The notes: a model not told the origin generated them from the letters alone. Positions 53,507 through 63,000 are shown, counted from the stretch's first letter. The stretch: DNA of 64,000 bases from Bog-532 sp963732345 (GCA_963732345.1 CAVSZI010000014.1:62001-126000); one strand, 5' to 3'. Made by a program: numbers and translations.

Positions 53507-53962
53507 TCACCGTGGAGCGTCGCGGAACGTCCAGCCGTGTTTGGCGGCGAGTTTGGCGAGGGCGCGGCGGAGCTGGTTGATCCGTTCGGCCGCGTCGGAT
53601 CCGCGGATGCCGATGGTCATGGTGGCGTCGGTGGCGTGGTAGCTGGTCTGGTGCTGTTCGGCGGCGGTGCGGGCTGCGGCGTTGATCCGGCCGCGCAGGC
53701 GGGTCGCCTTCTGCGGGTCGGGTTCCTGGTCGAGGCCGTCGATGGTCAGGTAGCACAGGAACGGGCCGGGGGATGTCAGGGCGCTGGCGGGCAGTCCGGT
53801 GGCAAGGGCTTCACGGATCTTTGCCCGGTCGGTGCTGCTCATCGGCCGGCGGCCGAGCAGGTTCGGCCAGCCGTCGGGGCGGGCGGGCACGGTGTAGCCC
53901 GGCGGCGGGACCGTCTTGGCCGGGTCCGGTTGTCCCGGTGCGGGCCTGGTGCTGCCGCTCAC
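53507..53962 (-). CDS. Small accessory protein of transposon, coupled to tyrosine recombinase
   Basis: This 151-aa protein is of unknown family. The Pro-rich N-terminus (VPPPGYTVPARPDGW) is followed by MSSTDRAKIREALATGLPAS, a strand FLCYLTIDGLDQEPDP, and a helical, basic C-terminus (TRLRGRINAAARTAAEQ, LRRALAKLAAKHGWTF). The ATG overlaps the tyrosine-recombinase stop by 4 bp, so it may be an accessory in cointegrate resolution, by analogy to two-protein TnpS/TnpT systems of some Tn3 elements. No sequence similarity to TnpT is claimed. A shorter start (53842) is possible. Confidence 0.6.
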   Translation of the reverse strand: MSGSTRPAPGQPDPAKTVPPPGYTVPARPDGWPNLLGRRPMSSTDRAKIREALATGLPASALTSPGPFLCYLTIDGLDQEPDPQKATRLRGRINAAARTAAEQHQTSYHATDATMTIGIRGSDAAERINQLRRALAKLAAKHGWTFRDAPR

Positions 53963-54972
53963 CGGTCGACGGTGAGATGGCGCAGGGCGTTGTGCTTGTC
54001 GTCGTCGGTGGGCCGGCTGTAGACGCGGAGGGTGTCCAGGCGGCTGTGCCCGGCGATCTCGGCGACGGTGACGAGGTCTTCGCCGCCGCGGATGAGCTGG
54101 GTGACGAAGGTGTGGCGCCCGATGTGCGCGGTGATGTCGTCATCGAGCCCGGCGGCCTGGCCGATGGCGGTGAACACCGTGCTGGCGGCGCGGGCGGACA
54201 GCCGGCCGCCACGGCGGTTGAGGAACAGGGCCCTGCCGCTGGCGGCGTGCTCCCATCTCGGGCGTTCGCCGAGCCAGAGCGTGAGCGGGTCGCGGAGCCG
54301 GGGGTGGATGGGGACTTCGCGGATCTTGCCGCCTTTGCCGTAGACGACCAGTACGCCCTTGCGGGCTGACATCCGCACGTCGGGCACGTCGAGGGCGACG
54401 GCGTCGCCGACGCGCAGCCCGGCGTAGAACGGCAGGAGCGCCAGCAGCCGGTCCCGGGCGTGCGGCCAGTCCTCGACGGCGCGCAGCCACCGGATCTGCG
54501 CGTTGCCGTCGAGGGCCCTGGGCGCGGTCTTCGGCAGGTCGTCGCGGCCGATCTCGGCTTTGCCGAGGCCGAGGCGGACGTGGAAGTCATCCAGCGCGGC
54601 CAGGGCGTTGTTGCTGTAGCGGACGCTGCGCTTGGGGTCGGCGTCGCGCAGCAGGTAGAAGCGGTAGTCGCGGACCGCCCAGTCGCGGGCCCTGGGGCTC
54701 ACGAGCGGGTCGCCCTGGGACCGGCGGCTGGCGGCGGGTGAGGCGAGCCATGCCAGGTACATCCGTACACGGGAGACGTACGTCCTTTTGGTGTCGGCGG
54801 CGAGCGGGACGCCCTCGAGCGCTCCGGCGTAGGCGGCGAGGAAGTCAGCGTACTCCCGCGGCAGCGCGGTGGGCTGTGCCCCCCTTCGCTTCGGCTCGGA
54901 GGGCACACCCGTGTTCTCGGAAGCCGGTTGCCGGGTCCGTGATCTGTCCCGGACAGTGTTCTCGGAAGTCAC
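53959..54972 (-). CDS. tnpI: Tyrosine recombinase (TnpI-like cointegrate resolvase)
   Basis: This 337-aa phage-integrase-family recombinase has an N-terminal SAM-like core-binding domain at about residues 45-150. The catalytic domain has Arg in YAGLRVGDAVALD, Lys in YGKGGKIREVPIH, HIGRHTFVTQL (HxxR), GHSRLDTLRVYSRP (His plus the Tyr nucleophile region). All RKHRHY positions seem present. In Tn3-family elements such as Tn4430, a tyrosine recombinase TnpI resolves cointegrates, and here a matching repeat array overlaps the gene start. The start is GTG; codons near it include repeated SENT units that arise from the DNA repeats. Confidence 0.9.
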   Translation of the reverse strand: MTSENTVRDRSRTRQPASENTGVPSEPKRRGAQPTALPREYADFLAAYAGALEGVPLAADTKRTYVSRVRMYLAWLASPAASRRSQGDPLVSPRARDWAVRDYRFYLLRDADPKRSVRYSNNALAALDDFHVRLGLGKAEIGRDDLPKTAPRALDGNAQIRWLRAVEDWPHARDRLLALLPFYAGLRVGDAVALDVPDVRMSARKGVLVVYGKGGKIREVPIHPRLRDPLTLWLGERPRWEHAASGRALFLNRRGGRLSARAASTVFTAIGQAAGLDDDITAHIGRHTFVTQLIRGGEDLVTVAEIAGHSRLDTLRVYSRPTDDDKHNALRHLTVDR

Positions 54973-55012
54973 TCCGGGATTCTACTTCCGAGAACCAGTT
55001 GTTCTCGGAAGT
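54913..55012. promoter_or_regulatory. Putative internal recombination site of the tyrosine recombinase
   Basis: Four copies of a 12-bp sequence GTTCTCGGAAGT occur. A perfect inverted pair, 54984-54995 and 55001-55012, is separated by CAGTT, and two direct copies lie at 54913-54924 (one mismatch) and 54958-54969. A core inverted pair plus two accessory direct repeats at about 45-bp spacing is the architecture of the Tn4430 IRS. It spans the start of the recombinase gene and could also serve for autoregulation. Confidence 0.85.
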
Positions 55013-55103
55013 ACGCGAACGGGCCGGCTTCCTGCTCCCGAACGTGACCCCAGCCGCCGCCCTCGGTGACCAGGCGGCCGTCGTTCTGCGCGCTCGGCCC
55101 CTG

Positions 55104-56081
55104 TCAGTCCGTGGTGCCGGGAGTGAGCGCGCGGTAGAGACTGAGCCGGGATCGCCAGGCTCGGCTCGGTGGCTGCCGGCCGCTGCGCGCCCCCGTGCCG
55201 GCTGCCGTCACCCGGGACCTGCGGGTGCTGGCACCCGGGAGCGCCTCGCGGGGGGCGGGTATCTCCGGGGCGCCGAGGTCGATGGCGTCGCCGTCGGCGA
55301 GAACCGCCACGACGGGATGCGCGCGGGCGTACGCGCCGATGGCCAGGGCCAGCCTCGGCTCCCCGCCGGGCATCGCATGCTGACGGGCGCGGGCGAACTG
55401 GATGAACGGCGGGCTCAGCCAGGCCCTGCCCTCGAGCATGAGCAGGCTCCCGGTCCCGTGCTCCTGTTCCAGGGCCCTGGCCTGCACCGGGCCCGGCTTC
55501 TCGACCAGGGCCCTGACGTGCCGCAGTTTCCCCCTGGTGCCGGGGCTGGTGATGAGGATGCCCCGGCTGGGCGCGAGCGCGGGGCGGTACCTGCTGGCGA
55601 GCACGGCGACGTCGGCGACGTCGCCGACGCAGGCGCTGCGCAGCAGCCGCAGCGGGCTGGTGCCCGGGTAGAGGTTGTCGGCGAACGCGACATGCAGCCC
55701 GGTCCGGGCGGCGAGGTGGTCGGCCCCGTTGAAGACGGACGTCAGGTCCCCGTAAGGCCCGTCCTGGGGGATGAGGCTGACGGTCAGGCCCGCGGGGACG
55801 GCGGCCGGGACCTGCGTTCCGGCCGCGCTCGCGTAGCGGGAGTGGTCGCGGGGGCTGAGCACCTGCCGGGCCCAGGCCGCGAACTGCTCGTAGTAGGGGT
55901 GGTAGACGATGACGACCCGCGCGGGGCCCGCGGCTGCGATCTCCTCCAGCAGGCGGGTGATGCCGGGCCGGCCGCCGACCGGGTAGAACTCCTTGGGGAT
56001 GAACTGCGCCCAGCCGTGCACGCGGGTGCCCAGCCCGCCGGCCGCGACGACGACCAGGGCTGGTGTGCTGTCATCGGGCAT
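55104..56081 (-). CDS. Sugar-phosphate nucleotidyltransferase-like protein (transposon cargo)
   Basis: This 325-aa protein has an N-terminal NTP-transferase signature VVVAAGGLGTRVHGWAQF followed by IPKEFYPVGGRPGITRLLEEI (residues about 10-50), as in GalU/RmlA-type enzymes that activate sugar 1-phosphates. VAFADNLYPGTSPL near 131 corresponds to the metal-binding region but replaces the usual GDD with ADN, and VEKPG appears near 190 as in the family. The C-terminus is Arg/Ser-rich and lacks a beta-helix. It is divergent from the NUDIX gene, with only 29 bp between start codons. The substrate is unknown. Confidence 0.8.
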   Translation of the reverse strand: MPDDSTPALVVVAAGGLGTRVHGWAQFIPKEFYPVGGRPGITRLLEEIAAAGPARVVIVYHPYYEQFAAWARQVLSPRDHSRYASAAGTQVPAAVPAGLTVSLIPQDGPYGDLTSVFNGADHLAARTGLHVAFADNLYPGTSPLRLLRSACVGDVADVAVLASRYRPALAPSRGILITSPGTRGKLRHVRALVEKPGPVQARALEQEHGTGSLLMLEGRAWLSPPFIQFARARQHAMPGGEPRLALAIGAYARAHPVVAVLADGDAIDLGAPEIPAPREALPGASTRRSRVTAAGTGARSGRQPPSRAWRSRLSLYRALTPGTTD

Positions 56082-56110
56082 TCGGTGCTCCTGCCGTGTA
56101 GGCTCGCCGG

Positions 56111-56539
56111 ATGCGGATTCGCGTGACGGGGGTCGTCGTCGAGGACGGCCGTATCCTCCTGCTCGACCAGGACGCCGGCGCCGGCCGGCCGTGGTCGCTG
56201 CCAGGCGGGAAGCTGGAAGACGGCGAGACGCTGGCCGGGGCGCTGGTGCGGGAGATGAAGGAGGAGACCGGGCTGGACGTCGAGCCGGGCCGTCTCCTGT
56301 ACGTCTGCGACCACCTGCCGGCCGGCGTCGTGCACATGACGTTCGAGGCCCGGCGGACCGGCGGGACAGTGGGCGACATCGCGGCCGGGGCGGACACGAC
56401 CCCGATCCGCGGCGTCGAGTTCGTGCCGCTGGACAGGCTCCCGGAGCTGGGGTTCAGCGACCGGTTCACTGAGCTAGCCATCGCCGGGTTCCCCGGTGCC
56501 GGCTCCTACATGGGGCCGAAGTCCGCCATCGGCCTGTGA
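56111..56539 (+). CDS. NUDIX hydrolase (transposon cargo)
   Basis: This 142-aa NUDIX protein has the full box GKLEDGETLAGALVREMKEE plus TGLDVEPG at residues about 33-60, with the REMKEE metal-ligand helix intact. N-terminal IRVTGVVVEDGRILLLDQD is a typical first strand pair. It hydrolyses a nucleoside diphosphate linked to another moiety; which one is unknown. Being paired with a nucleotidyltransferase gene, it may act on the same nucleotide-sugar. Its 3' end overlaps the convergent sulfotransferase-FGE gene by 66 bp. Confidence 0.93.
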   Translation: MRIRVTGVVVEDGRILLLDQDAGAGRPWSLPGGKLEDGETLAGALVREMKEETGLDVEPGRLLYVCDHLPAGVVHMTFEARRTGGTVGDIAAGADTTPIRGVEFVPLDRLPELGFSDRFTELAIAGFPGAGSYMGPKSAIGL

Positions 56540-58276
56540 CAGCGCGGCCAGCGCGCCGGCCAGTGCCTCGTCGAGGTCGCGAAGGGGCCGGTCCCGGCTG
56601 GCGAGGCTGAGGGTCCATCTGGTCAGCGCTGCGGCGAGCTGCCCGGCGGTAGCGGCCGGCTGCCGGCCTGCATGGTCACGGACGAGCCGGATCCCGACGC
56701 CGCGCGACGCGCCCGACAGGTGGCGCCCGCGCGGCCGGCGGATCTCATCCGGGGTGGCGGGAGTGTTCCAGGCCGCCCCGTGCAGCCACCGGGATGCCGG
56801 GGCCGAGGGGTCGCCGGCGGGGCCGTCGCAGCACCAGGCCTGCAGGTTGCCGGCCAGGTGGTGGATCTCGCCAGGTCCGCGGCCCGGCTCGGTGACCGGG
56901 ACCGTGTCGCCGGCCTGGTAGCCGTGGTTGGTCACTGCCAGGTCACCGTGGCTGGTCTCGGCGATCATCTCGGCGCGGGCGGGGAGCCGGGCGCCGTGGC
57001 GGGCGGCGAGGGCCGCAGCCCCGGTCCACGTCACCCAGTAGGCCGGGTGGGCGCCGAAGCCGGGGCTGACGGTCCACCTCCCGGCGCGGCTGCAGTGGAG
57101 GCGGCCGCCGCGCTCGTGCGGCATCTCGACGGCCAGCAGGTAGCTGCCGTCAATGCAGTTCGGCAGTCCCGCGGCCGCCAGCTCGTTGAGGAACGCGGCC
57201 ATCTCGTCATTGGTGACCAGCAGGTTCCGCCACCGCAGGTCACCGCCGCCGCGCCCGGGCACCCACCTGACCGGGCAGGCCGGCCCGCGGTCCGGGGCCG
57301 TACGGCGGGCCGACCGCGCGGCCTGCTGCGACGGGGCGAGGGAGTACAGGCGGTCGCCGCTGGCCCAGTCCCGCGCGAGGTCCCAGGCCGGGGCGGGCAC
57401 GGCCTGGCGGCCGGCGGCCAGGGCGCGGGCGGTCGCCGCGCCGACCTCCTCGGAGCCCTCAGCGGACAGGCAGGCGGTCAGCTCCTCCTTGCGCGTGGTG
57501 GTGGCGAACGTGTCCTCGCCCGCCGGGGCGACAGGTGCACCGGGCGCGGCGGCGAAGCCGGGTGCCTCGGGCACCAGCCGGGCCAGCGGCGCGCGGGCGG
57601 AAGCCGGGTTCAGGACCGCTGCCTCGTACCGGATGACCGCCAGGTCGTCCCGGGCACCACGGTCGTGCAGCGCGCTGGCGATGATGAGGCTGTTCAGCAC
57701 CTGGAGCCTGGCGAGGGCGGCCAGGTCGGGCGGGTCGTCGTCGGGCACGACGGCCGCCCACCCGGCGAGCTCGGGCCGGGTGGTCATGGCGGTCAGCTGC
57801 CGGTACCTGGCCCGGTAGCCCCAGCGGCGGAACAGGTCACCGCGGGCGAAGGACGACGCCACGCCGAGGGGGCTGCGGGTGAGCACCGCGACCGGTGAGC
57901 CCGGGAAGAGGGACAGCAGCGCCGGCAGCGCGAAGAACAGGTTGGTCTCCTTGATCACCTGCCGCACCGGCGCGTGCTTGGCGGCGGCGAACGTCACCAG
58001 CCAGTGCCGCCCGTACGGGCCCAGGTCCGGCGAGGAGTCCTCCAGGCTCAGGCCCGGGTTGAGCGCCGACAGCGGGTGTGCCGGGCTGACCTGCTGCCGG
58101 AACGGCTCGTTGTGCTGCCCGGTGACCGGCCGGAGGGTGTCGGACACCCAGTTGGAGCCGACCCTCTCCATCACGCCGAGCAGCAGCAGGGGCGGCAGGA
58201 TGCTGCTGTCGGCTTCCCGCATCGCCCGGACCCGCCCGGCGATCTCCTCCGCAGGCTGCTCGCGCGTGGCTGCCAC
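56474..58276 (-). CDS. Sulfotransferase-like / formylglycine-generating-enzyme-like fusion protein (transposon cargo)
   Basis: This 600-aa two-domain protein has an N-terminal domain (about 25-270) that resembles sulfotransferases: a P-loop-like LLLLGVMERVGSNWVSDTL at about 30-48 and a 3'-phosphate-binding type VLTRSPLGVASSF at about 131-143. The C-terminal domain (about 350-535) resembles the FGE/SUMF1/EgtB fold: VTNDEMAAFLNEL, WVTWTGAAALAARHGARLPARAEM, HHLAGNLQAWCCDG, RWLHGAAW and SRGVGIRLVRD. I have no known protein with this order in mind. Whether the FGE part is catalytic is unclear. Confidence 0.75.
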   Translation of the reverse strand: MAATREQPAEEIAGRVRAMREADSSILPPLLLLGVMERVGSNWVSDTLRPVTGQHNEPFRQQVSPAHPLSALNPGLSLEDSSPDLGPYGRHWLVTFAAAKHAPVRQVIKETNLFFALPALLSLFPGSPVAVLTRSPLGVASSFARGDLFRRWGYRARYRQLTAMTTRPELAGWAAVVPDDDPPDLAALARLQVLNSLIIASALHDRGARDDLAVIRYEAAVLNPASARAPLARLVPEAPGFAAAPGAPVAPAGEDTFATTTRKEELTACLSAEGSEEVGAATARALAAGRQAVPAPAWDLARDWASGDRLYSLAPSQQAARSARRTAPDRGPACPVRWVPGRGGGDLRWRNLLVTNDEMAAFLNELAAAGLPNCIDGSYLLAVEMPHERGGRLHCSRAGRWTVSPGFGAHPAYWVTWTGAAALAARHGARLPARAEMIAETSHGDLAVTNHGYQAGDTVPVTEPGRGPGEIHHLAGNLQAWCCDGPAGDPSAPASRWLHGAAWNTPATPDEIRRPRGRHLSGASRGVGIRLVRDHAGRQPAATAGQLAAALTRWTLSLASRDRPLRDLDEALAGALAALSQADGGLRPHVGAGTGEPGDG

Positions 58277-58440
58277 CTGGTCCTCCTGCCTGCCGCCGTG
58301 CGCGGGCTCCCCGTCCGGGGGCCGCCCGCCTACAATCGAAGGACAGCACCCCCCGTGGTCATGAGGCGACGGTGAGAGACGCTCACTCGCGGCTCACTCA
58401 CGCGCTCAGGCCAGCCCCGGACACCCTGGAGGTCCCGGCC

Positions 58441-59946
58441 GTGAGCGCGGACGCACCCGGCGAGGACCGGCCGCCGTTCAGCGGCGAGCTGACCCGGTGG
58501 CGCGAGCGGCGGGGCATGTCGAAGAAGAAGCTCGCCGCGGCGATGGGATTCGACGCCTCCTACCTCAGCCACGTCGAGGCCGGCCGGATGCACGCCAGCG
58601 ACCTGTTCGCCCGCAAGGCAGAGGAGGCCCTGGACGCCGCCGGCGAGCTGGCGGCGGCCTGGCGGCGGGACAACGGCGGCAGCGACGGCGCCAGCCCCGC
58701 GATGGCAGGGGGGCTTGTCGTCGAGGACGACCATGCGGAGCTCTCCTACGACGGCGCGTCCTACCGCGCCAGCCAGCGGCGGGTCCTGCTCAACGGCGGC
58801 CCGGAGCCGGTCACCCGGTACCTGATGCGGATCAGCGTCGACCGCTATCCCGGGCAGCCGGAGCGGTCCAATGCCCTGTACCGGGCCAGGCCGCTGACGT
58901 GGGACGAGCTCGGCCTCACCGCGTCATGCGACGGGGAGCCGATGACCTGGCAGGTCAAGGCCGACCGGGACGCGTTCAAGGAGGCCTGGCTGTGCTTCGG
59001 GAACGACCGCGGCCGGTTCCCGCTCTACCCCGGCCAGCAGGCCGTCATCAGCTACTCCTACACCGTCGACGACGGCCGCTGGGGGCCGTGGTTCCAGCGC
59101 GCGGTCCGGCTGCCCACCCGCCGCATGTCGGTCGGCCTGGCCTTCCCCGCCGCCCTGGACCCGGTCGTCTGGGGAACCGAGACCTCGGCCACCGCCGAGG
59201 CCATCCCGCTGCGCACCATGCCCGCCCGCGCCGACCACGGCACCCAGGCCGTATTCTCCTGGGCAACCAGCGACCCGCCGGTCGGAGCGCGGTACCGGCT
59301 CGAATGGCGCTTCCGCAGCAGGCCCGACGACAGCAGGGAGCATCCCGAATTGCGCACCGCGGCAGACCGGATGAAGGCAGCAGGGATCATCCAGGACGGC
59401 AACCCGGTCCTGCTGGAGCAGGCAGCCCCGTTCCTGCTCCCCGGCGAGGCCGGCGAGGCCGCCGCGGTGATCGCCGAGCTGTACGCCGCGCTGCAAAGAG
59501 CCGGCGAGCAGCACGTCTTCAGCAAGGGAATGGGCGTCGCCGCCCCCCAGGTAGGCATCCCGCGCGCTGCAGCGATCGTGATCCCGCCTGACCCCGGCGC
59601 CGAGCCGGTCGTCATGCTCAACCCCCAGGTCATCAGGGAGTCAGCCGAAACCGACGAGCAGTACGAGGGCTGCCTGTCCTTCTTCGACATGCGCGGCCTC
59701 GTGCCCCGCCCGCTGCACATCGAGGTCGCCTGCACCCGCCCCGACGGCCAGCAGTACGTACTCTCGCTCGACAACGCCATGGCACGCCTGGCCGCCCACG
59801 AGATCGACCACCTCAACGGCGTCCTCTACACCAGCCGGATGCGCGAGGGAACCCGCCCGATCCCGGTCGCCGAGTACCGCGGCACCGGCAGCGCCTGGGC
59901 CTACCCCGCGCAGGCCGGGGCGGCAGAGGGCCAGGCGGCGCAGTGA
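58441..59946 (+). CDS. XRE-family HTH / peptide deformylase fusion protein (transposon cargo)
   Basis: This 501-aa protein has an N-terminal XRE DNA-binding domain (LTRWRERRGMSKKKLAAAMGFDASYLSHVEAGRM, about residues 16-50). A middle domain of about 200 residues is beta-rich (YLMRISVDRYPG, WFQRAVRLPTRRM). The C-terminal peptide deformylase has all three metal-site motifs: GMGVAAPQVG, EGCLSF and HEIDHLNG (about 345-460). PDF removes formyl from nascent proteins; here fused to a DNA-binding domain it may deformylate something else or act in signalling. GTG 58441 has GGAGG 8 bases upstream; GTG 58372 is an alternative. TACAAT at about 58331 may be its -10 box. Confidence 0.85.
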   Translation: MSADAPGEDRPPFSGELTRWRERRGMSKKKLAAAMGFDASYLSHVEAGRMHASDLFARKAEEALDAAGELAAAWRRDNGGSDGASPAMAGGLVVEDDHAELSYDGASYRASQRRVLLNGGPEPVTRYLMRISVDRYPGQPERSNALYRARPLTWDELGLTASCDGEPMTWQVKADRDAFKEAWLCFGNDRGRFPLYPGQQAVISYSYTVDDGRWGPWFQRAVRLPTRRMSVGLAFPAALDPVVWGTETSATAEAIPLRTMPARADHGTQAVFSWATSDPPVGARYRLEWRFRSRPDDSREHPELRTAADRMKAAGIIQDGNPVLLEQAAPFLLPGEAGEAAAVIAELYAALQRAGEQHVFSKGMGVAAPQVGIPRAAAIVIPPDPGAEPVVMLNPQVIRESAETDEQYEGCLSFFDMRGLVPRPLHIEVACTRPDGQQYVLSLDNAMARLAAHEIDHLNGVLYTSRMREGTRPIPVAEYRGTGSAWAYPAQAGAAEGQAAQ

Positions 59947-60009
59947 CCGGTGGCGGCCTGGAGCGGGTCCCGTCGCCCGGCGGGGCCTGCTGGATGTGCG
60001 GGCCGCCCG

Positions 60010-63000
60010 CTACTCCTCTTGGTCGGTGGCGCCGGGGTCGCGCAGATCGCGGAGCCCTCCGCCCAGGTCAGGACGGTTGAACGGGTAGAAACCATGGAAA
60101 TTGATGTGCTCGAACCCCAGAGGCGACAAACGGGCACGGATCTCCGGGCTGATGCCCAGGCCGCCGGCCTCCAGCTTCTTCACCGCCGCATCGATGTACA
60201 GCGAGTTCCACCAGGTGATCGCGTTGAGACCCAGGCCCAGCGCCCCCAGCTGGTTCTCCATCCCGCGTTCATACCCGCGCATGAGGCGGCCGAGGTTGCC
60301 GAAGAACACCCGGCGGCCCAGGAAGTGGCGGGACTCGCCGGTGTTGAGCTGGGAGCCGATCATCCTGCGGTACTCCTCTACGTGGATGAGCTGGAGCAGG
60401 TGCAGCGATTTGAAGATGCGGCCGTAGCTGGCGAACGCGCTGCCCAGCCCAGTGGTGCGGCCGTCGGCGGTCATCATCTTGATCAGGTCGTAAGCGCGGA
60501 CCTGCCCTGTCGCCAGCGATCCGGCGACCCGCAGCATATCGTCCCAGTGGTGAACGATCGCCGGGAGCGACACCCGCCGCAGCTGCAGGCCGTTGAAGGC
60601 GCCCCACCCGTTGCTGTCCCTGGCGTTCGTGGTGAGCTCGCCCTCCAGCATCGCGGTGTCGATCCACCACATCTGGGTGTCGGTGATGTCGGCGTGGCGG
60701 GGCGCGAACTGGTAGCCGCAGACCGCGAACATCCCGTACACGATGTCGCTGTAGCTTCCCTGGTCGGTCGTGATGATCTCCGGATGCTCGGCGGCGTCCA
60801 GGCGGTGGATGGCGTCCAGGATGTACAGGGAGTCGCGGAGCGTGCCGGGCACCAGCAGGCCGCCGAGCCCCATGACCTTGTCCGAGACGGTGTTCAGCCA
60901 GGTCGCGCCCCTGGGCCGCTTGCCGACGCCGAAGTACAGCGGCGACGGCCGCGCGTGCAGGGACCGGACCGGCACCACGAACCGCATCCCGTCGGCGGAG
61001 GCGACCAGCCCGCCGCCCCAGTCGGCGGTGATGTCGATCCGCCCCTGGGAGTCCACCAGGCTCGCCGACGCCGCGCTGATGCCCTCGCCGTGGAAGTAGC
61101 CCTTCTCCGTCCCGATCAGCCGGTGCTGGGTCAGCGCCGGTACCCCCGCCTTCACCACCGGGATCAGCCCGACGTTGCAGGACCTCGCCACCAGCAGCGC
61201 GGCCAGGCTGATGTCCAGGTCGTCGCGGCGGGCCTGCGACCCGGAGATGTGCGGGATGGCGTCCAGGAACCCGGTGCGGCCGTTCACCTCCAGGATCAGC
61301 TCGGGGTAGTCGATGCGCGGCAGCATCGCGGCAACCGCGTCGTGCACCGCTTGGAAGCCGACCGGCGGCGGTGCCGCCTCCAGCCGGGACAGGTGCAGCT
61401 TCCCGGCCTTGATCTCCGCGGCGGGGTTGGCCGCCATCCCTGCCGCGACCTGCTTGTAGGCGCCTTCCAGAGTCTCGGCCAGTTCCGTCAGGTGCTGGCG
61501 GGGGTCGGCGGGAAGGCCCAGCGCGGTCAGGATCGTCGGCCGCTCGGCGACCCACAGCCGCGGTTCGATGAGCCGGCCGCGCGGGTCGCCCCACTTGTCG
61601 GCGCCGACCGCGTACACGTCCCGGCGCCGCAGCCCGGTGTGCAGCGCCTCCAGTACGCAGAAGGTGTAGGCGGGCCGGTCGATCAGCGGCGCCTCCAGCC
61701 TGGGGTTGGCGAACACCAGCCGCCGCCACGACCCGGTGATCAGCTCGTCGAACTCCCTGACGTGCTCCGCCCCGGGCTTCTTGCGGGCCATCAGTGCCGG
61801 CAATGCCCGCAGCGCCGCCACTACCGGCGTGCCGGCGGCCGTGCACCCCCACGGCACCACCGAGGCCAGCAGCTCGATGAACGGCCGGACCGTCGCGTAC
61901 CTGTCGACTAGCTCGGCCCGCCATTCCAGGTCATTGTCGTCTTCAGCCCCGGCCTCGGCCGATGCCGGGAGCAGCGCGAACACCGTTTCCACTGCGGCCG
62001 CCAGCTTGTCGCGGGACACCACCTGCTCGACCGCCGACATCACCTCCGGCATCGTGGCGGCCTTGTCGCCGGCCTCCTGCGGGGTGCCCAGCGCGATCTT
62101 CCACGCCGCAGCCATCCGTGCCGCGGCCACCCGCAGCTTCGGCAGGTTCTTCAGCTTCTCCTTGTTGCCCGCGCGGGCCGCCCACGCCAGCAGCTTGGTG
62201 GCCATCAGCAGGTCGAACAGCAGCAGCGCGTCATCGACCGAGGAGCCTTCCAGCTCCCGCACCGTCGACAGCAGCGTCGCCACCTGCCGGGCGCCCTTCA
62301 GCTGCCTGATCTTCGGGGCCTTGGCGTTCATCCCGTAGGCGGCCAGCTCCGCCAGCTTCACCGGCGCTACCCCCGACACGTCCACCGCCCCGGTGCCCAG
62401 CCCCAGCACGTACGACGACCGGTCCAGCGCGTCCAGCATGCCCGTCCCGGACAGCTTGGTCACCGGGGTGCGCATCCACTCCAGCGTGGACACCTTCTTG
62501 CCGTCCGGCACCTCCAGCGTGCCGATCAGCTCCCGCCGCATGTGCACAGGAGCACCCGCCACGACCTGCTCGTTGATCGCCTCCAGCACGGGCCGCCGCA
62601 CCTCGGTCACCAGCCGCGACAGCGTACTGATCCCAGGCAGCAGCACCCGGTTCTCGATCAGCCACAGCGCCGCACGGTCGAACAGGTCGCGCCGCGAGTC
62701 CCGTGTCTTGGCCACCCGCGAGGCGATGAACGCCGTCACCTCCGCCTCGGCGTCGTCGAAGTCGCGGTACCCCAGCAGATCGCGGATCTCCCACGCGTGC
62801 TCGTACTGGGTCTGCAGCCGCTCCGGGTACAGCTTCACGCACGACGGGTCATCGATGCCCAGCTGCTCGGCAGCGTAGTCGATCACCACCTGCGGCACTC
62901 CGACCGGATCCAACTCGGTCAGGAACGTCCCCAGCATCCGGACCGTGCCCCACTGGATCGACCAGCCCAGCCGGTTATGCCGGCGACGCTTCGACCGGAC

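Noticed and set aside
60010..61911. Long + strand open frame antisense to the transposase gene
   Set aside because: It is a GC-bias shadow of the tnpA coding strand; composition is Arg/Gln/His-rich with no family motif. The same applies to the long antisense frames over 17674-19674, 20750-22516 and 38231-40501.
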